DNA of 64,000 nucleotides from the NCBI GenBank assembly GCA_903907865.1, contig CAIVPR010000160.1, positions 1 to 64,000 on the forward strand. Direction: 5' to 3'. Below, piece after piece: positions 34,758 through 42,959 of the stretch; positions within the stretch are counted from its first letter, which is position 1, and every line of letters starts with the position of its first letter. Source of the DNA: an uncultured Acidobacteriia bacterium. GTDB lineage: Bacteria; Acidobacteriota; Terriglobia; Bryobacterales; Bryobacteraceae. The notes under the pieces are model-generated. The model had not been told where the DNA came from, ran no database searches, and was given only the letters and a program-made list of their open reading frames with translations. Both the position numbers and the translations under genes were made by a program.

Positions 34758-35678
34758 CTAGCGTTCACCCCACTTCAACTTTTGCCGCAACACTTCGAAA
34801 AACGTCTTGTGCGGCGGGCGGATCAGTAGGACGTCGAAATCCGCAACCACGCACTCCACCGCGTCGCCCGATTCCAGCGGGACGCCCACCTGCCCGTCCA
34901 CCGTCAAATACGACTCGTCGTGCAGCGCCTTGTTCACCACCCGCACGCCAAGTTCCGCCGGGATGATCAGCGGCCGGTTGGTCAGTGTGTGCGGGCAAAT
35001 CGGAGTGAGGCAGAACGCGTTGACGGTCGGGTAGATGATCGGCCCGCCGGCCGCGAGCGAGTACGCGGTCGAGCCTGTCGGGGTGGAAATGATCAGCCCG
35101 TCGGCCTTGTACTTGGACACGAAGCCGTCGTTGATCCAGGCCTCCAGGTCCACAATGCGGGCGATAGTGGATTTCGCGATCACGACGTCGTTCAACGCCT
35201 GGTACTCGGCCACCACAAAGCCGTCACGAACCACTGTGACCCGGATCATTTTGCGGCGGGAAATCCGGCGCTCGCCGCGGAGAGCCCGCTCCAGTTCGAT
35301 GAAGAAATCGTCGATGGTAATGGTGGTCAGGAAGCCGAGGCCGCCGAGGTTCACGGCCAGAAGGGGAATCGCGCGACGCCCCACCGCGCGCGCGGCCGAG
35401 AGCAGCGTGCCGTCTCCACCGAGGATGATCGCCAAATCGCAGCCCTCGGGGACCTCGTCGCGTTCTAAACCCTCGACACCCGCGTACCGGGCTGCTTCGA
35501 CGTCCAGCCGGGCGGTGATTCCCCGGTCGTCCAGCCACTCGAGCAGTTCCGGCACCAGCGTTACGGCGAGCGGCGCGTTGGGCTTGGCAAAAACTCCGAC
35601 CGTGCGGACATCGCCCGCGCCCGATCCGTTGCCCTCGGCGCCCCAGCGGTCGTTCGGCGACCTATTTTCTCCGTGCAT
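34758..35678 (-). CDS. nadK: NAD kinase
   Basis: A 306-residue ATP-NAD kinase, which makes NADP. The diagnostic GGDGT motif is at residues 87-91 (LAIILGGDGTLLSAAR). Further motifs are AVNLGGLGFLT, the ALNDVVI line, the glycine-rich DGLIISTPTGSTAYSLAAGG and the ending RPLIIPAELGVRV. The start ATG at 35678 lies inside the last codons of tlyA (17-base overlap); a longer open frame upstream is antisense-like and not counted. The N-terminal 25 residues are polar and possibly disordered, so a GTG (VRTVGVFAKP) is an alternative start. Last gene of xseB-ispA-tlyA-nadK. Confidence 0.95.
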   Translation of the reverse strand: MHGENRSPNDRWGAEGNGSGAGDVRTVGVFAKPNAPLAVTLVPELLEWLDDRGITARLDVEAARYAGVEGLERDEVPEGCDLAIILGGDGTLLSAARAVGRRAIPLLAVNLGGLGFLTTITIDDFFIELERALRGERRISRRKMIRVTVVRDGFVVAEYQALNDVVIAKSTIARIVDLEAWINDGFVSKYKADGLIISTPTGSTAYSLAAGGPIIYPTVNAFCLTPICPHTLTNRPLIIPAELGVRVVNKALHDESYLTVDGQVGVPLESGDAVECVVADFDVLLIRPPHKTFFEVLRQKLKWGER

Positions 35679-36387
35679 AGAGCAGAAATTCCTTGTTTCC
35701 CTCGGCTCCCGTGATGGGACTCTCCATGATATCGGTCTCGAACCCCAAGTTCCCGACGCAGTCGCGCAGCTTGGCGCAAGCGGCTTCGTGCAATTCGGGT
35801 TCCCGCACGATTCCGCCCTTGCCCACAAGGTCCCGGCCCACTTCGAACTGCGGCTTCACCAGCACGACCATGCACCCGTTGGGCTTGAGCACGCCCGCCA
35901 TGGCGGGTACGATTAGGGTCGCGGAAATGAAACTGACGTCGCAGACGGCGATGTCGACTTTTTCATCCAAGTCGTCCGGCAACAGATGGCGCGCGTTCAC
36001 CCCTTCACGCGCCACTACGCGTGGGTCGTTGCGCAGCCGCCAGTCCAGTTGGTTGGTGCCGACATCGATGGCGTGGACCCGCACCGCGCCCTTTTGCAGC
36101 AGGCAATCGGTAAAGCCGCCGGTGGATGAGCCGAAGTCGGCGCAGATCGCCCCTGTCACGTCGATGCGAAAGTGCTCGAGCCCGCCCTCCAGCTTGAAAC
36201 CGCCGCGCCCGACGTATTTCAACCGCGAAGCGACTTCGACGCGGGTGCCGACGCCGGTCGCTTGGCCTGGTTTGACGGCTTTCTGCCCGTCCACGAACAC
36301 CTCGCCGGCCATGATGAGAGCCTGCGCCTTGGTGCGCGACTCGGCAAGTCCCCGGGCAACCATCCAGACGTCCAGCCGTTCCTTCAC
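35662..36387 (-). CDS. tlyA: TlyA-type rRNA 2'-O-methyltransferase / hemolysin A family
   Basis: A 241-residue protein with an S4 RNA-binding domain (residues 1-60, beginning RLDVWMVARGLAESRTKAQA) and an RrmJ/FtsJ-type methyltransferase fold. The SAM motif is ADFGSSTGGFTDCLLQKGA (about 83-101), and the Lys, Asp, Lys and Glu residues expected of 2'-O-methyltransferases have candidates (VKPQFEVG for one Lys). In mycobacteria the enzyme methylates 16S and 23S rRNA cytidines; the same role here is inference. The start is GTG at 36387. In many bacteria dxs lies between ispA and tlyA, but here the two genes are seven bases apart. Confidence 0.93.
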   Translation of the reverse strand: MKERLDVWMVARGLAESRTKAQALIMAGEVFVDGQKAVKPGQATGVGTRVEVASRLKYVGRGGFKLEGGLEHFRIDVTGAICADFGSSTGGFTDCLLQKGAVRVHAIDVGTNQLDWRLRNDPRVVAREGVNARHLLPDDLDEKVDIAVCDVSFISATLIVPAMAGVLKPNGCMVVLVKPQFEVGRDLVGKGGIVREPELHEAACAKLRDCVGNLGFETDIMESPITGAEGNKEFLLYARRK

Positions 36388-36394
36388 AAAATGC

Positions 36395-37336
36395 CTACGA
36401 TTTCCGGTACACGATCATCTCGGCAATCTCGTGGAGGCGGAGCGCGGCGTCGCCGAAGATCTCCAACGCGGCGTGGGCCAGTCGGCACTGCTCGGCCGCC
36501 ATTTCGCGCGACCTTTCGAGCCCGTAGACCGCCGGGAAGGTGATCTTGCCCTGCGCCTCGTCCTTGCCGGCCGTCTTTCCCAAGGCGGCCGAGGATTCCT
36601 CGACGTCCAGGATGTCGTCGACGATTTGGAACGCCATGCCGATGTGCTCGCCGTAGCGGGAGATGCAGTCCATCTGTTCGGGGGTCGCGCCGCCGCAGAT
36701 GGCACCCATGCGGACGCTGGCCCGAAGGAGCGCGCCGGTTTTGGCGGCGTGGATCTCGTGCAGGAGTTCGGCGGTCGGGGGCTTGCGTTCGGATTCGATG
36801 TCGGTGACCTGGCCGCCGATCATGCCGTCGACGGTCCCGGAGGCGAAGGAGAGTTCGTCCACCAGAGCCAACCGCGCGGCGGCATCGAGGCCTTCGATCC
36901 GGGTGAGCACTTGGATGGCACGGGTGAAGAGGGAGTCGCCAGCGAGGATCGCCATGGCTTCGCCGAAGACTTTGTGGCTGGTGAGCTTGCCGCGACGGTA
37001 GTCGTCATTGTCGAGCGCCGGGAGGTCGTCGTGGATCAGCGAGTAGGTGTGGATCATCTCCAACGCGCAGCCGGCATCCATGGCTCCGGGAACGACGGCT
37101 CTGGGAACGACGGCTCCGGGAACGGCCTCCGGGTCCCGGCCGGAAACCGCAGCCGCCGCTTGTAGGCAGAGCACGGGACGGATGCGCTTGCCACCGGCGA
37201 AGAGGCTGTAGCGCATGGCCTTGTGGATGGTGTGGGGTCGGACTTCCTCGGGAGGGGTGAGACGGTCGAGCGCGGCGTCGACGAGCCGCTGTTGTTCTTT
37301 CAACAGTTCCGCAAGAGTCATGTCGGATAGTGCCAT
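36395..37336 (-). CDS. ispA: Polyprenyl (farnesyl/geranylgeranyl) diphosphate synthase
   Basis: A 313-residue short-chain prenyl transferase. It condenses IPP with allylic diphosphates. The first Asp-rich motif is HDDLPALDNDD, preceded by ALEMIHTYSLI, and the second is IVDDILDVEE. The GKRIRPVLCL segment near residue 50 binds IPP. Odd is a triplicated 15-base unit (37082-37126) that adds VVPGA-type repeats right before the helix carrying the first Asp motif, lengthening a loop by about ten residues. The catalytic motifs are intact. It lies between xseB and tlyA on one operon. Product chain length cannot be read reliably; ispA is assigned by context. Confidence 0.93.
   Translation of the reverse strand: MALSDMTLAELLKEQQRLVDAALDRLTPPEEVRPHTIHKAMRYSLFAGGKRIRPVLCLQAAAAVSGRDPEAVPGAVVPRAVVPGAMDAGCALEMIHTYSLIHDDLPALDNDDYRRGKLTSHKVFGEAMAILAGDSLFTRAIQVLTRIEGLDAAARLALVDELSFASGTVDGMIGGQVTDIESERKPPTAELLHEIHAAKTGALLRASVRMGAICGGATPEQMDCISRYGEHIGMAFQIVDDILDVEESSAALGKTAGKDEAQGKITFPAVYGLERSREMAAEQCRLAHAALEIFGDAALRLHEIAEMIVYRKS
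37082..37126. repeat. Three 15-base tandem repeats inside ispA
   Basis: Units GGCTCCGGGAACGAC (37082-37096), GGCTCTGGGAACGAC (37097-37111) and GGCTCCGGGAACGGC (37112-37126). The period is a multiple of three, so the frame is kept and the protein gains five-residue repeats. Confidence 0.85.
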
Positions 37337-37341
37337 GTCGG

Positions 37342-37593
37342 CTATTTCTCCGGGCGGAAGGGTTCCGCCTGATAGGCCCCGTCGCGCCGGATGAGGGCCT
37401 CGACGCGGGTTTCGGCCTCCTCCAGTTGCTTGCGGCAGGCGTCGCTCAACTCGACGCCGCGCGAAAAAAGGGACAGGGAGCGCTCCAGCGGGAGGTCGCC
37501 GGACTCGAGTTCGCGAACTACTTTTTCGAGCTGGTCGAGGGCGGATTCAAAACTGGCAACGGTCGGGGCTGCGGCCTGGGGCGCGTCTGGCAT
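37342..37593 (-). CDS. xseB: Exodeoxyribonuclease VII small subunit
   Basis: An 83-residue helical protein typical of XseB (70-85 residues). SFESALDQLEKVVRELESGD and LPLERSLSLFSRGVEL form the conserved helix pair. It binds the large subunit XseA to make the nuclease that degrades single-stranded DNA to oligonucleotides. It starts the ispA-tlyA-nadK operon; ispA follows after five bases. GGAAG lies three bases before the ATG. The xseA gene is also in this window, 24 kb away (61811-63226). Confidence 0.94.
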   Translation of the reverse strand: MPDAPQAAAPTVASFESALDQLEKVVRELESGDLPLERSLSLFSRGVELSDACRKQLEEAETRVEALIRRDGAYQAEPFRPEK

Positions 37594-37727
37594 CGACTTC
37601 CATTCTAGCGATCACCCGCGCGAAGCCCACGAGGCCCAGAAGCTGAGGCGCGGCTGGCCGTGTGCGGCTTCTGGGAGGACGGGTGCGGCGTCGAGAGTCG
37701 TCACGACGCGCGCACCCTGGGACAAGG

Positions 37728-38045
37728 CTACGGCCTTTCGGGACGGCCCGGACGACCCTTGTCGCCCTTGGCACCCTCGGCACCGGCTGCTCCGGCAGTT
37801 CCGGTCGTGCCAGTCGAGCCGACGGTCCCGGTGGAACCCGCGGTGCCCTCCTGGCCTTGCGCGCCTTCCATACCCCTGCGGCCTTCATTGCCCTGGTCGC
37901 CGGTGGCTCCGCTGGCTCCCGCTCCGCCGTTGGAACCCGGCGCTCCGGCCGCGCCGGGGGCACCGGCGGCTCCGTCGCGTCCGCGCATGTCGCAAGCAAC
38001 GTTGAGACCGGCAGCCAAGACGGCAAATACGACTAGTTTCTTCAT
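37728..38045 (-). CDS. Small collagen-like exported protein
   Basis: A 105-residue protein with an N-terminal signal (MKKLVVFAVLAAGLNVACDM) and then 27 uninterrupted Gly-X-Y triplets to near the end. The signal ends in NVAC, an imperfect lipobox, so it may be a lipoprotein. Triplets like GAP, GAK, GDK and GRP support a triple helix. The mature protein is nearly only collagen-like, without a recognisable folded domain, so it could form a trimeric rod on the surface. The start at ATG 38045 has GAGGAG five bases upstream. It follows xseB's divergent region and is probably monocistronic. Function unknown. Confidence 0.75.
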   Translation of the reverse strand: MKKLVVFAVLAAGLNVACDMRGRDGAAGAPGAAGAPGSNGGAGASGATGDQGNEGRRGMEGAQGQEGTAGSTGTVGSTGTTGTAGAAGAEGAKGDKGRPGRPERP

Positions 38046-38230
38046 GTTTTCTCCTCGGTACTTGACTACGTGGTGCAAGCCGGGGGCCGAAGGGCTCACG
38101 GGCGGTTCGTATTGATTCCAAAGGGATCGCGGCGGTCCGGTAGGGTTTTTGGCGGTGACCGCCCGCCGCCATCACAGCGATCTTCAAACAATATTTCCCA
38201 CGTTTCCAACGACTTGCGATTTTCAGGGGC

Positions 38231-38258
38231 TTGGATGGCCGGTCCGCGGCCCTACAAT
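38231..38258 (+). promoter_or_regulatory. Probable promoter of the 116-residue protein gene
   Basis: TTGGAT (38231-38236) and TACAAT (38253-38258) are 16 bases apart and 72 bases ahead of the start codon at 38330. Confidence 0.5.
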
Positions 38259-38329
38259 CCAAAGCGGGTCGGACGCCTATGCGGGCCGTCCCGCAGCAAT
38301 ACCAATCCACCGAACCGAGGAACCATTCC

Positions 38330-38680
38330 ATGGCAACCGCAAGACAGATCGCAGCATTCCGGGCCAACGCACAGAAATCGACAGGCCCGAGGACACCTTC
38401 CGGCAAGCGCCGCTCCGCACAGAACGGCCGTCGCCACTACGCCCTCGCGGCCAGGGTGCTGGAGCCGGGCGAGGACATCACACGATTCCGATCCTTCGCC
38501 AACCGCTACTACGCAGAGTTCGCGCCGGTCGGCCCAAGGGAGGGCCTGCTGGTTGGGAACCTGGCGGGATCGTGTTGGAGGCTGGCGCGGTTGATGGAGC
38601 GGGTCGAGGGACTACTGCTCGATATGGAGACCACTTGCGACAGCTTGGCGCAGGCGCAGGGGGAGAGGTTGGCGGCGTAG
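38330..38680 (+). CDS. Small basic protein with 'STGPRTPSGK' N-terminus, unknown
   Basis: A 116-residue protein. The N-terminal motif FRANAQKSTGPRTPSGKRRS, followed by NGRRHYAL and then a helix pair with GLLVGNLAGSCWRLARLMER, is a pattern I have seen in many small uncharacterised acidobacterial and planctomycetal proteins ('N..AQ.STGP.T..GK..s..NalkHGL'). Function is unknown; the basic N-terminus could bind nucleic acid. The start at 38330 has GAGGA upstream and a good promoter at 38231-38258, and a strong hairpin follows the stop, so it looks like a single-gene unit. Confidence 0.65.
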   Translation: MATARQIAAFRANAQKSTGPRTPSGKRRSAQNGRRHYALAARVLEPGEDITRFRSFANRYYAEFAPVGPREGLLVGNLAGSCWRLARLMERVEGLLLDMETTCDSLAQAQGERLAA

Positions 38681-38694
38681 AGGAGTTGAGGGCG

Positions 38695-38722
38695 GGGTGG
38701 ACAGGTTGAGACCTGTCCACCC
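38695..38722 (+). terminator. Strong hairpin after the 116-residue protein gene
   Basis: A perfect 12-bp stem (38695-38706 with 38711-38722, GGGTGGACAGGT) and a TGAG loop, 14 bases after the stop codon. There is no T-run, so it is a terminator only by position. Confidence 0.55.
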
Positions 38723-38777
38723 TCCCGAGCGGGCTACGACTGTATTTCACCCGCTGGGTGCGACGCAACGCGTTACC

Positions 38778-38809
38778 CGAACAAACACTCCCTTGCGGTC
38801 GCGGCTCGG
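38778..38809 (-). repeat. Half copy of the interspersed palindromic element
   Basis: One 32-base arm in reverse orientation, with ACTCCCTTGCGGTCGCGGCT inside, followed by AACATGTTGA that resembles the spacer of the full copies. The second arm is missing. It lies in the 308-base gap before the cytochrome c gene, where nothing else was recognised besides a TATAAA word at 38971 that could be a -10. Confidence 0.75.
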
Positions 38810-38988
38810 AAACATGTTGATTCTGTAGAGCTTTCCAGCAGTTCCTGGTTCCAGACACGCATTCTGTCTGGCAAAGCCAACTCCATCGCTGTCGTGGCTC
38901 TGTCGCAAGTGCCGTCGGACCACGGAAACTTGCTGCATAATGTCGCAGGCCACATCTCACAGCGACACCGTATAAACTAATCCTCGTT

Positions 38989-39807
38989 ATGCGCCGCTTC
39001 ATCCGCAACCCCGTCCGTGCCCCATTGGCTCTGTTTTTTCTTCCGTGCCTCGCGCTCGCGCAGCACGGCCAGGTCGACCTCAAAGCCCCGGATTCCCTGA
39101 AGAACCCCGAATCGGTCGCCGCCGGAGCTAAGCTCTATGCGACATCTTGCGGCGGCTGCCACGGACCCGAGGGTATCGGCGGGCGCGGCCCCAACCTCAT
39201 CAAACGGCTGGCGCGAAACATTCCGGACGGGGAGTTGTTCGCGACCCTCCGCAACGGACTCCCCGGCACAGATATGCCGCCCACCAGCCTCTCCGACGAC
39301 GACACGTGGAAGCTCGCCGGCTATCTGCGGTCCATATCGGGCCCCGCGAACCAAGCCGTCGTCCCCGGCGATCCCGCCAACGGCGAGGCCGTCTTCAACA
39401 AGGCCGGATGCGCCGGATGCCACGCCATCCTCGGCAAAGGCAGCCGGATGGGGCCGGATCTGTCGAACATCGGGGCCAACAAGCCGCTCGCCGCGATCCG
39501 CGACGCACTGGTCCCGTCCAAGACCGACCCCTCGAAGAACTACCAGCTCCAAGGCGCGGAGGGCGTCAAAGTCACGATGAAGGACGGCTCCACGCTGCAG
39601 GGCATCGCCCGCAACCGCAGCAACTACTCGCTGCAGATCGTCGACCAGAAGGGCGACCTACACCTTGTTTCCATGGACAAGGTCCGGGAACTCCAGGTTA
39701 AGGAGGGCTCGCCGATGCCCGCCGACTACGGCCAGCGGCTTTCCGCTACCGACATGCGGGACCTGCTCGCCTACCTCGCACGCCAATCCGTCCGGAGCGC
39801 CAAATGA
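38989..39807 (+). CDS. Diheme cytochrome c
   Basis: A 272-residue exported protein with a signal peptide (LALFFLPCLALAQ) and two cytochrome c heme sites. The first is CGGCH near residue 55 (ATSCGGCHGPEGIGGRGPNL). The second is CAGCH near residue 141 (KAGCAGCHAILGKGSRMGPD). Axial Met candidates are in TDMPPTSLS and in a later stretch. The region after the second heme has a small beta domain (DGSTLQGIARNRSNYSLQIV) as found in cytochromes linked to exported dehydrogenases. Its stop overlaps the start of the PQQ dehydrogenase gene by four bases (ATGA), so it is very likely the electron acceptor for that enzyme in the periplasm. Confidence 0.9.
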   Translation: MRRFIRNPVRAPLALFFLPCLALAQHGQVDLKAPDSLKNPESVAAGAKLYATSCGGCHGPEGIGGRGPNLIKRLARNIPDGELFATLRNGLPGTDMPPTSLSDDDTWKLAGYLRSISGPANQAVVPGDPANGEAVFNKAGCAGCHAILGKGSRMGPDLSNIGANKPLAAIRDALVPSKTDPSKNYQLQGAEGVKVTMKDGSTLQGIARNRSNYSLQIVDQKGDLHLVSMDKVRELQVKEGSPMPADYGQRLSATDMRDLLAYLARQSVRSAK

Positions 39808-41411
39808 AGAATCTGATCCTGACCCTGCTACTTGCGTCGTCCCTTCCCATCGGGACGGCCGCCCAAGTCCGCTACGAGGACATCGTCAAGGGCCCCGGTG
39901 CCGACTGGCTCACGTACGCGGGCAACTACGAAGGCTGGCGCTACAGCCCGCTCAAACAGATTACGCCCCAGAACGCGGGATCGATGACAGCCCAGTGGAC
40001 CTACCACGTGCCGGATTCGGGCGGCCTCAGGACCAACCCCATCGTCTACAAGGGCGTGATGTACGTGACCAATTCGAACTCGATGCACGCCATCGACGCC
40101 CGCACCGGACGGCTGATCTGGCGCTATGACGATCCGCAGGCGACGAAAAAGGGCGTCAACCGCGGCTCGGCGATCTCGGGCGACTCGGTCTATTTCACCA
40201 CCACGGACAACTACCTGGTGGCGCTCGACCGCCAGACCGGCGCGCTGTTGTTCCACAAGAAGTTCGGCGATGTGGACAAGGGCACCACGTCCACGTCCGC
40301 GCCGTTGGTGGTGAAGGACAAGGTCCTGGTTGGCAGCGCGGGCGGGGACAGCGGCATGCGCGGGTTCATCGTGGCGCTGTCGGCCAAGACGGGCGAGGAA
40401 CTGTGGCGCACGTGGACCGTTCCGGCGAAGGGCGAAAAGGGCTCCGAGACGTGGTCCGACCTGCATGAATGGGGCGGGGCCGGAACGTGGCTTTCGGGTA
40501 CCTTCGATCCCGAAACCAACACGCTGTTCTGGACCACGGGCAACCCGTGGCCCGACTTCGCGGGCGGTCCCCGAATGGGCGACAACCTCTACACGAGTTC
40601 CGTCCTCGCGCTCGACCTCGAAACCGGCAAGCTGAAGTGGTATTTCCAGTTCACGCCGCATGACGTCCACGATTGGGACGCGCAAAGCTGGCCCGTGCTG
40701 CTGGAGATTCAGTGGAACGGCAAGCCGCGCAAGGTGGTGGTGCACGCCAACCGCAACGGCTTCTTCTACATCCTCGACCGCCAGACCGGCGAGTATCTCA
40801 AGGCGACACCGTTGACGGACAACATCACCTGGGCCAAGGGCATCGACGACAAGGGTCGTCCGGTGCTGGTGCCGGGCAAGGACCCCACGCCGGAGGGCAA
40901 CTGGGTCTGCCCGTCGATCAAGGGCGCGACCAACTGGATGGGTCAGAGCTTCAATCCGGGTACCGGGCTGCTGTACGTCCTAACCCTTGAGGAGTGCGGC
41001 ATGTTCACGCTCTCCACGCAGAAGCCGGTCCCGATGAAGAATTTCGCGGGAGGTGCCGCGACGGAGCCCGGCGGACAAGTGTACCTGCGCGCGATCGATC
41101 CGAAGGACGGCAAGCGGGTGTGGGAGTATCCGGTCGGGAATACGTCGCGGACTTGGAGCGGCACCGTTTCAACCGCGACGGGCGTGCTGTTCAGCGGCGA
41201 CGACGACGGCCATTTGATAGCGCTGGATGCCAAGACCGGGCGGCATTTGTGGCATTTCAACGTCGGGGATTCGCTGACTGCATCGCCGATCACTTACGAG
41301 GTGGACGGGAAACAGTACGTGGCGGTGGCGGCGGGGACGAATGTTTTCGCTTTCGGGTTGTTCGAGCCTGTGCCGTCGATGGCGCTGCCGAAGATGACCA
41401 CGACGAAGTAA
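39804..41411 (+). CDS. PQQ-dependent alcohol/sugar dehydrogenase (quinoprotein beta-propeller)
   Basis: A 535-residue periplasmic quinoprotein of the methanol/ethanol dehydrogenase family, after a signal peptide (LILTLLLASSLPIGTAA). It shows repeated propeller blades with Trp docking motifs (GAMTAQWTYHV-like, GRLIWRYDDP, GKLKWYFQFTPHDVHDWD, GKRVWEYPVG, GRHLWHFNVG). The Asp after HDVHDWD is the likely catalytic base next to PQQ and Ca or a lanthanide. The vicinal disulfide Cys-Cys of methanol dehydrogenases is not seen. No heme domain is fused; the diheme cytochrome upstream supplies that. The substrate is not determined; small exported members in Acidobacteriota act on varied alcohols or aldoses. 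Confidence 0.92.
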   Translation: MKNLILTLLLASSLPIGTAAQVRYEDIVKGPGADWLTYAGNYEGWRYSPLKQITPQNAGSMTAQWTYHVPDSGGLRTNPIVYKGVMYVTNSNSMHAIDARTGRLIWRYDDPQATKKGVNRGSAISGDSVYFTTTDNYLVALDRQTGALLFHKKFGDVDKGTTSTSAPLVVKDKVLVGSAGGDSGMRGFIVALSAKTGEELWRTWTVPAKGEKGSETWSDLHEWGGAGTWLSGTFDPETNTLFWTTGNPWPDFAGGPRMGDNLYTSSVLALDLETGKLKWYFQFTPHDVHDWDAQSWPVLLEIQWNGKPRKVVVHANRNGFFYILDRQTGEYLKATPLTDNITWAKGIDDKGRPVLVPGKDPTPEGNWVCPSIKGATNWMGQSFNPGTGLLYVLTLEECGMFTLSTQKPVPMKNFAGGAATEPGGQVYLRAIDPKDGKRVWEYPVGNTSRTWSGTVSTATGVLFSGDDDGHLIALDAKTGRHLWHFNVGDSLTASPITYEVDGKQYVAVAAGTNVFAFGLFEPVPSMALPKMTTTK

Positions 41412-41436
41412 CGCGCCGTGGCTCGCGCAATCCTGC

Positions 41437-41654
41437 GTGCCGCTTCGAGAATTCTCTCGACGCGCGACCTCGTGCAGACAGCTCCATTTTGCCGTTAGAG
41501 CACACATCCGTTGTAGGGCCGCCATTCTTGGCTGCCGTGACCTTCAGGTCGCGATAACCGTGCTCCGTGGAGCGCCCGGCGGAGCACGAGCACAACAGCG
41601 CTGGCTGAATCAAGCGTCGAGAGGATTCTCGACGCGGCACACACGAGTGTGTGC
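41437..41654. repeat. Inverted-repeat intergenic element
   Basis: A 26-base sequence at 41437-41462 is repeated in inverse orientation at 41615-41640 with two mismatches; the shared core is TCTCGACG with GTGCCGC. Each arm is itself partly palindromic (GTCGAGA...TCTCGAC). GCACACAC-GA-GTGTGTGC (41637-41654) is a perfect 8+2+8 palindrome next to the stop of the minus-strand gene. The 250-base gap between convergent genes holds no gene. Confidence 0.65.
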
Positions 41655-41661
41655 GCCGCGG

Positions 41662-42921
41662 CTAATCCCCGGCCGGTTTCCGCTGCGGCAGAATGCTCCG
41701 CAAATCCTTGTCCGCCGGAACCGTCACGTTGAAGAAGCCCATCATCATCTCCTCCCAACTCTGGTCGCCCCATTTGACGACCTTCGTCGGATCGGGGTTG
41801 TTCGGGTTGTTCGGCGAGTTGTCGAAGTGCGCGACGCAGTCGATCCTCGACCCCGCAGGCATCACGATCTCTTTCGCTGGCTGGTAGCTCAGCTGCCACG
41901 AGAAGTCGTATTTCGGCACGTTCAACAGCACTTCGCTCTCGCCTGTCGGATAGACCGCGGTGAACTTGAAATCCTTGCCTCGGAGGTGCATATGGGGGGC
42001 GAGGAAGTTGATCCGCGTTTCCGCCCCGAACTCGAAGGACGACTTGACCTCGTAGTTCGCGTCGCCCGGGGCAATCGCGAATCTGTTGTTGGTCGCTGAA
42101 ACTGTATAGACCCGCTCTTTGACGGGCCCCTTGGCGTATACCAAGCCGATTGACGAAAGGTCCGTCCCCGGCTTGCCGTTGGTCGTGTAGTGGACCTGCA
42201 GGATCACGTCCGAGCCTGCTTGGACCAACTTCCCCTGGCCTTCCGGCAGCACCGTCGCCGGACTCCCCGGCGCGTAACCCACCAAGAACTCGTTCGGCCC
42301 GTTCTCACCGCGCTTGGGGACATACGGAACTCCCGGCTGCGCCCCCTTCAACCAACCCGACCCCGGCGGACGCAAATACGCAATCACGTGGTGCACCACA
42401 GCCCGATTGCCCGGTCGGACTTCCGCTGACGAGACCCACTTGTCCTCGGTCAGATTCAGCGGCACAAGGATGTATTGGTAGTCAATCGTACCCGACGCCG
42501 GAACTTCATACGGCTGCGACATCTTCACGGTGAGGTCCGGCTTGCCGATGTTCCAGCCGTCAACAAACGCAACGGGCTTGGGCAGATCCTTTGGATTCCC
42601 CTCGGGCGCGCCGCCGTTGGCCCATGCGACCAGCGTCTCGACGTCCTTCGCGGCCATCGTCCGGTCGTTGGAGAACTTGCCGTAGTGGGGGTCGGCGAAC
42701 CATGGTGGCATCTTCCGGGTCTGGACGGCTTCCTTGATGGACGACGCCCACGGTCGCGCCTCCTTGTAGGTAAGCAGCGAAAACGGAGCCGCCTCGCCCG
42801 GCCTGTGGCAGGACTGGCAGTTCTTCTGCAGAATCGGCGCGACTTCCTTGCTGAAAGTCGGCGCGGCGGCCAACCCAAGCGCCGGGACCAGCAGCCCGAT
42901 CAACCCGATACGGAGCGTCAA
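41662..42921 (-). CDS. Monoheme cytochrome c / copper type II monooxygenase-like protein
   Basis: About 419 residues, exported (GLIGLLVPALGLAAAP). The N-terminal part is a cytochrome c domain of the kind found in planctomycete and acidobacterial enzymes (LQKNCQSCHRPGEAAPFSLL, heme site CQSCH). The C-terminal part resembles the PHM-like ascorbate-dependent copper monooxygenase fold. VVHHVIAYLRPPG gives a His-His pair, VILQVHYTTNG another His and APHMHLRGKDFKF an HMH copper site. An exported redox enzyme fits, but substrate and reaction are unknown. The start is uncertain: TTG at 42921 fits GGAGAGG eight bases upstream; GTG at 42930 is possible. Convergent with the PQQ dehydrogenase gene. Confidence 0.82.
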   Translation of the reverse strand: MTLRIGLIGLLVPALGLAAAPTFSKEVAPILQKNCQSCHRPGEAAPFSLLTYKEARPWASSIKEAVQTRKMPPWFADPHYGKFSNDRTMAAKDVETLVAWANGGAPEGNPKDLPKPVAFVDGWNIGKPDLTVKMSQPYEVPASGTIDYQYILVPLNLTEDKWVSSAEVRPGNRAVVHHVIAYLRPPGSGWLKGAQPGVPYVPKRGENGPNEFLVGYAPGSPATVLPEGQGKLVQAGSDVILQVHYTTNGKPGTDLSSIGLVYAKGPVKERVYTVSATNNRFAIAPGDANYEVKSSFEFGAETRINFLAPHMHLRGKDFKFTAVYPTGESEVLLNVPKYDFSWQLSYQPAKEIVMPAGSRIDCVAHFDNSPNNPNNPDPTKVVKWGDQSWEEMMMGFFNVTVPADKDLRSILPQRKPAGD

Positions 42922-42959
42922 ATGGAGCACCTCTCCGCCCAGTATAGCCGAAATCGAGT

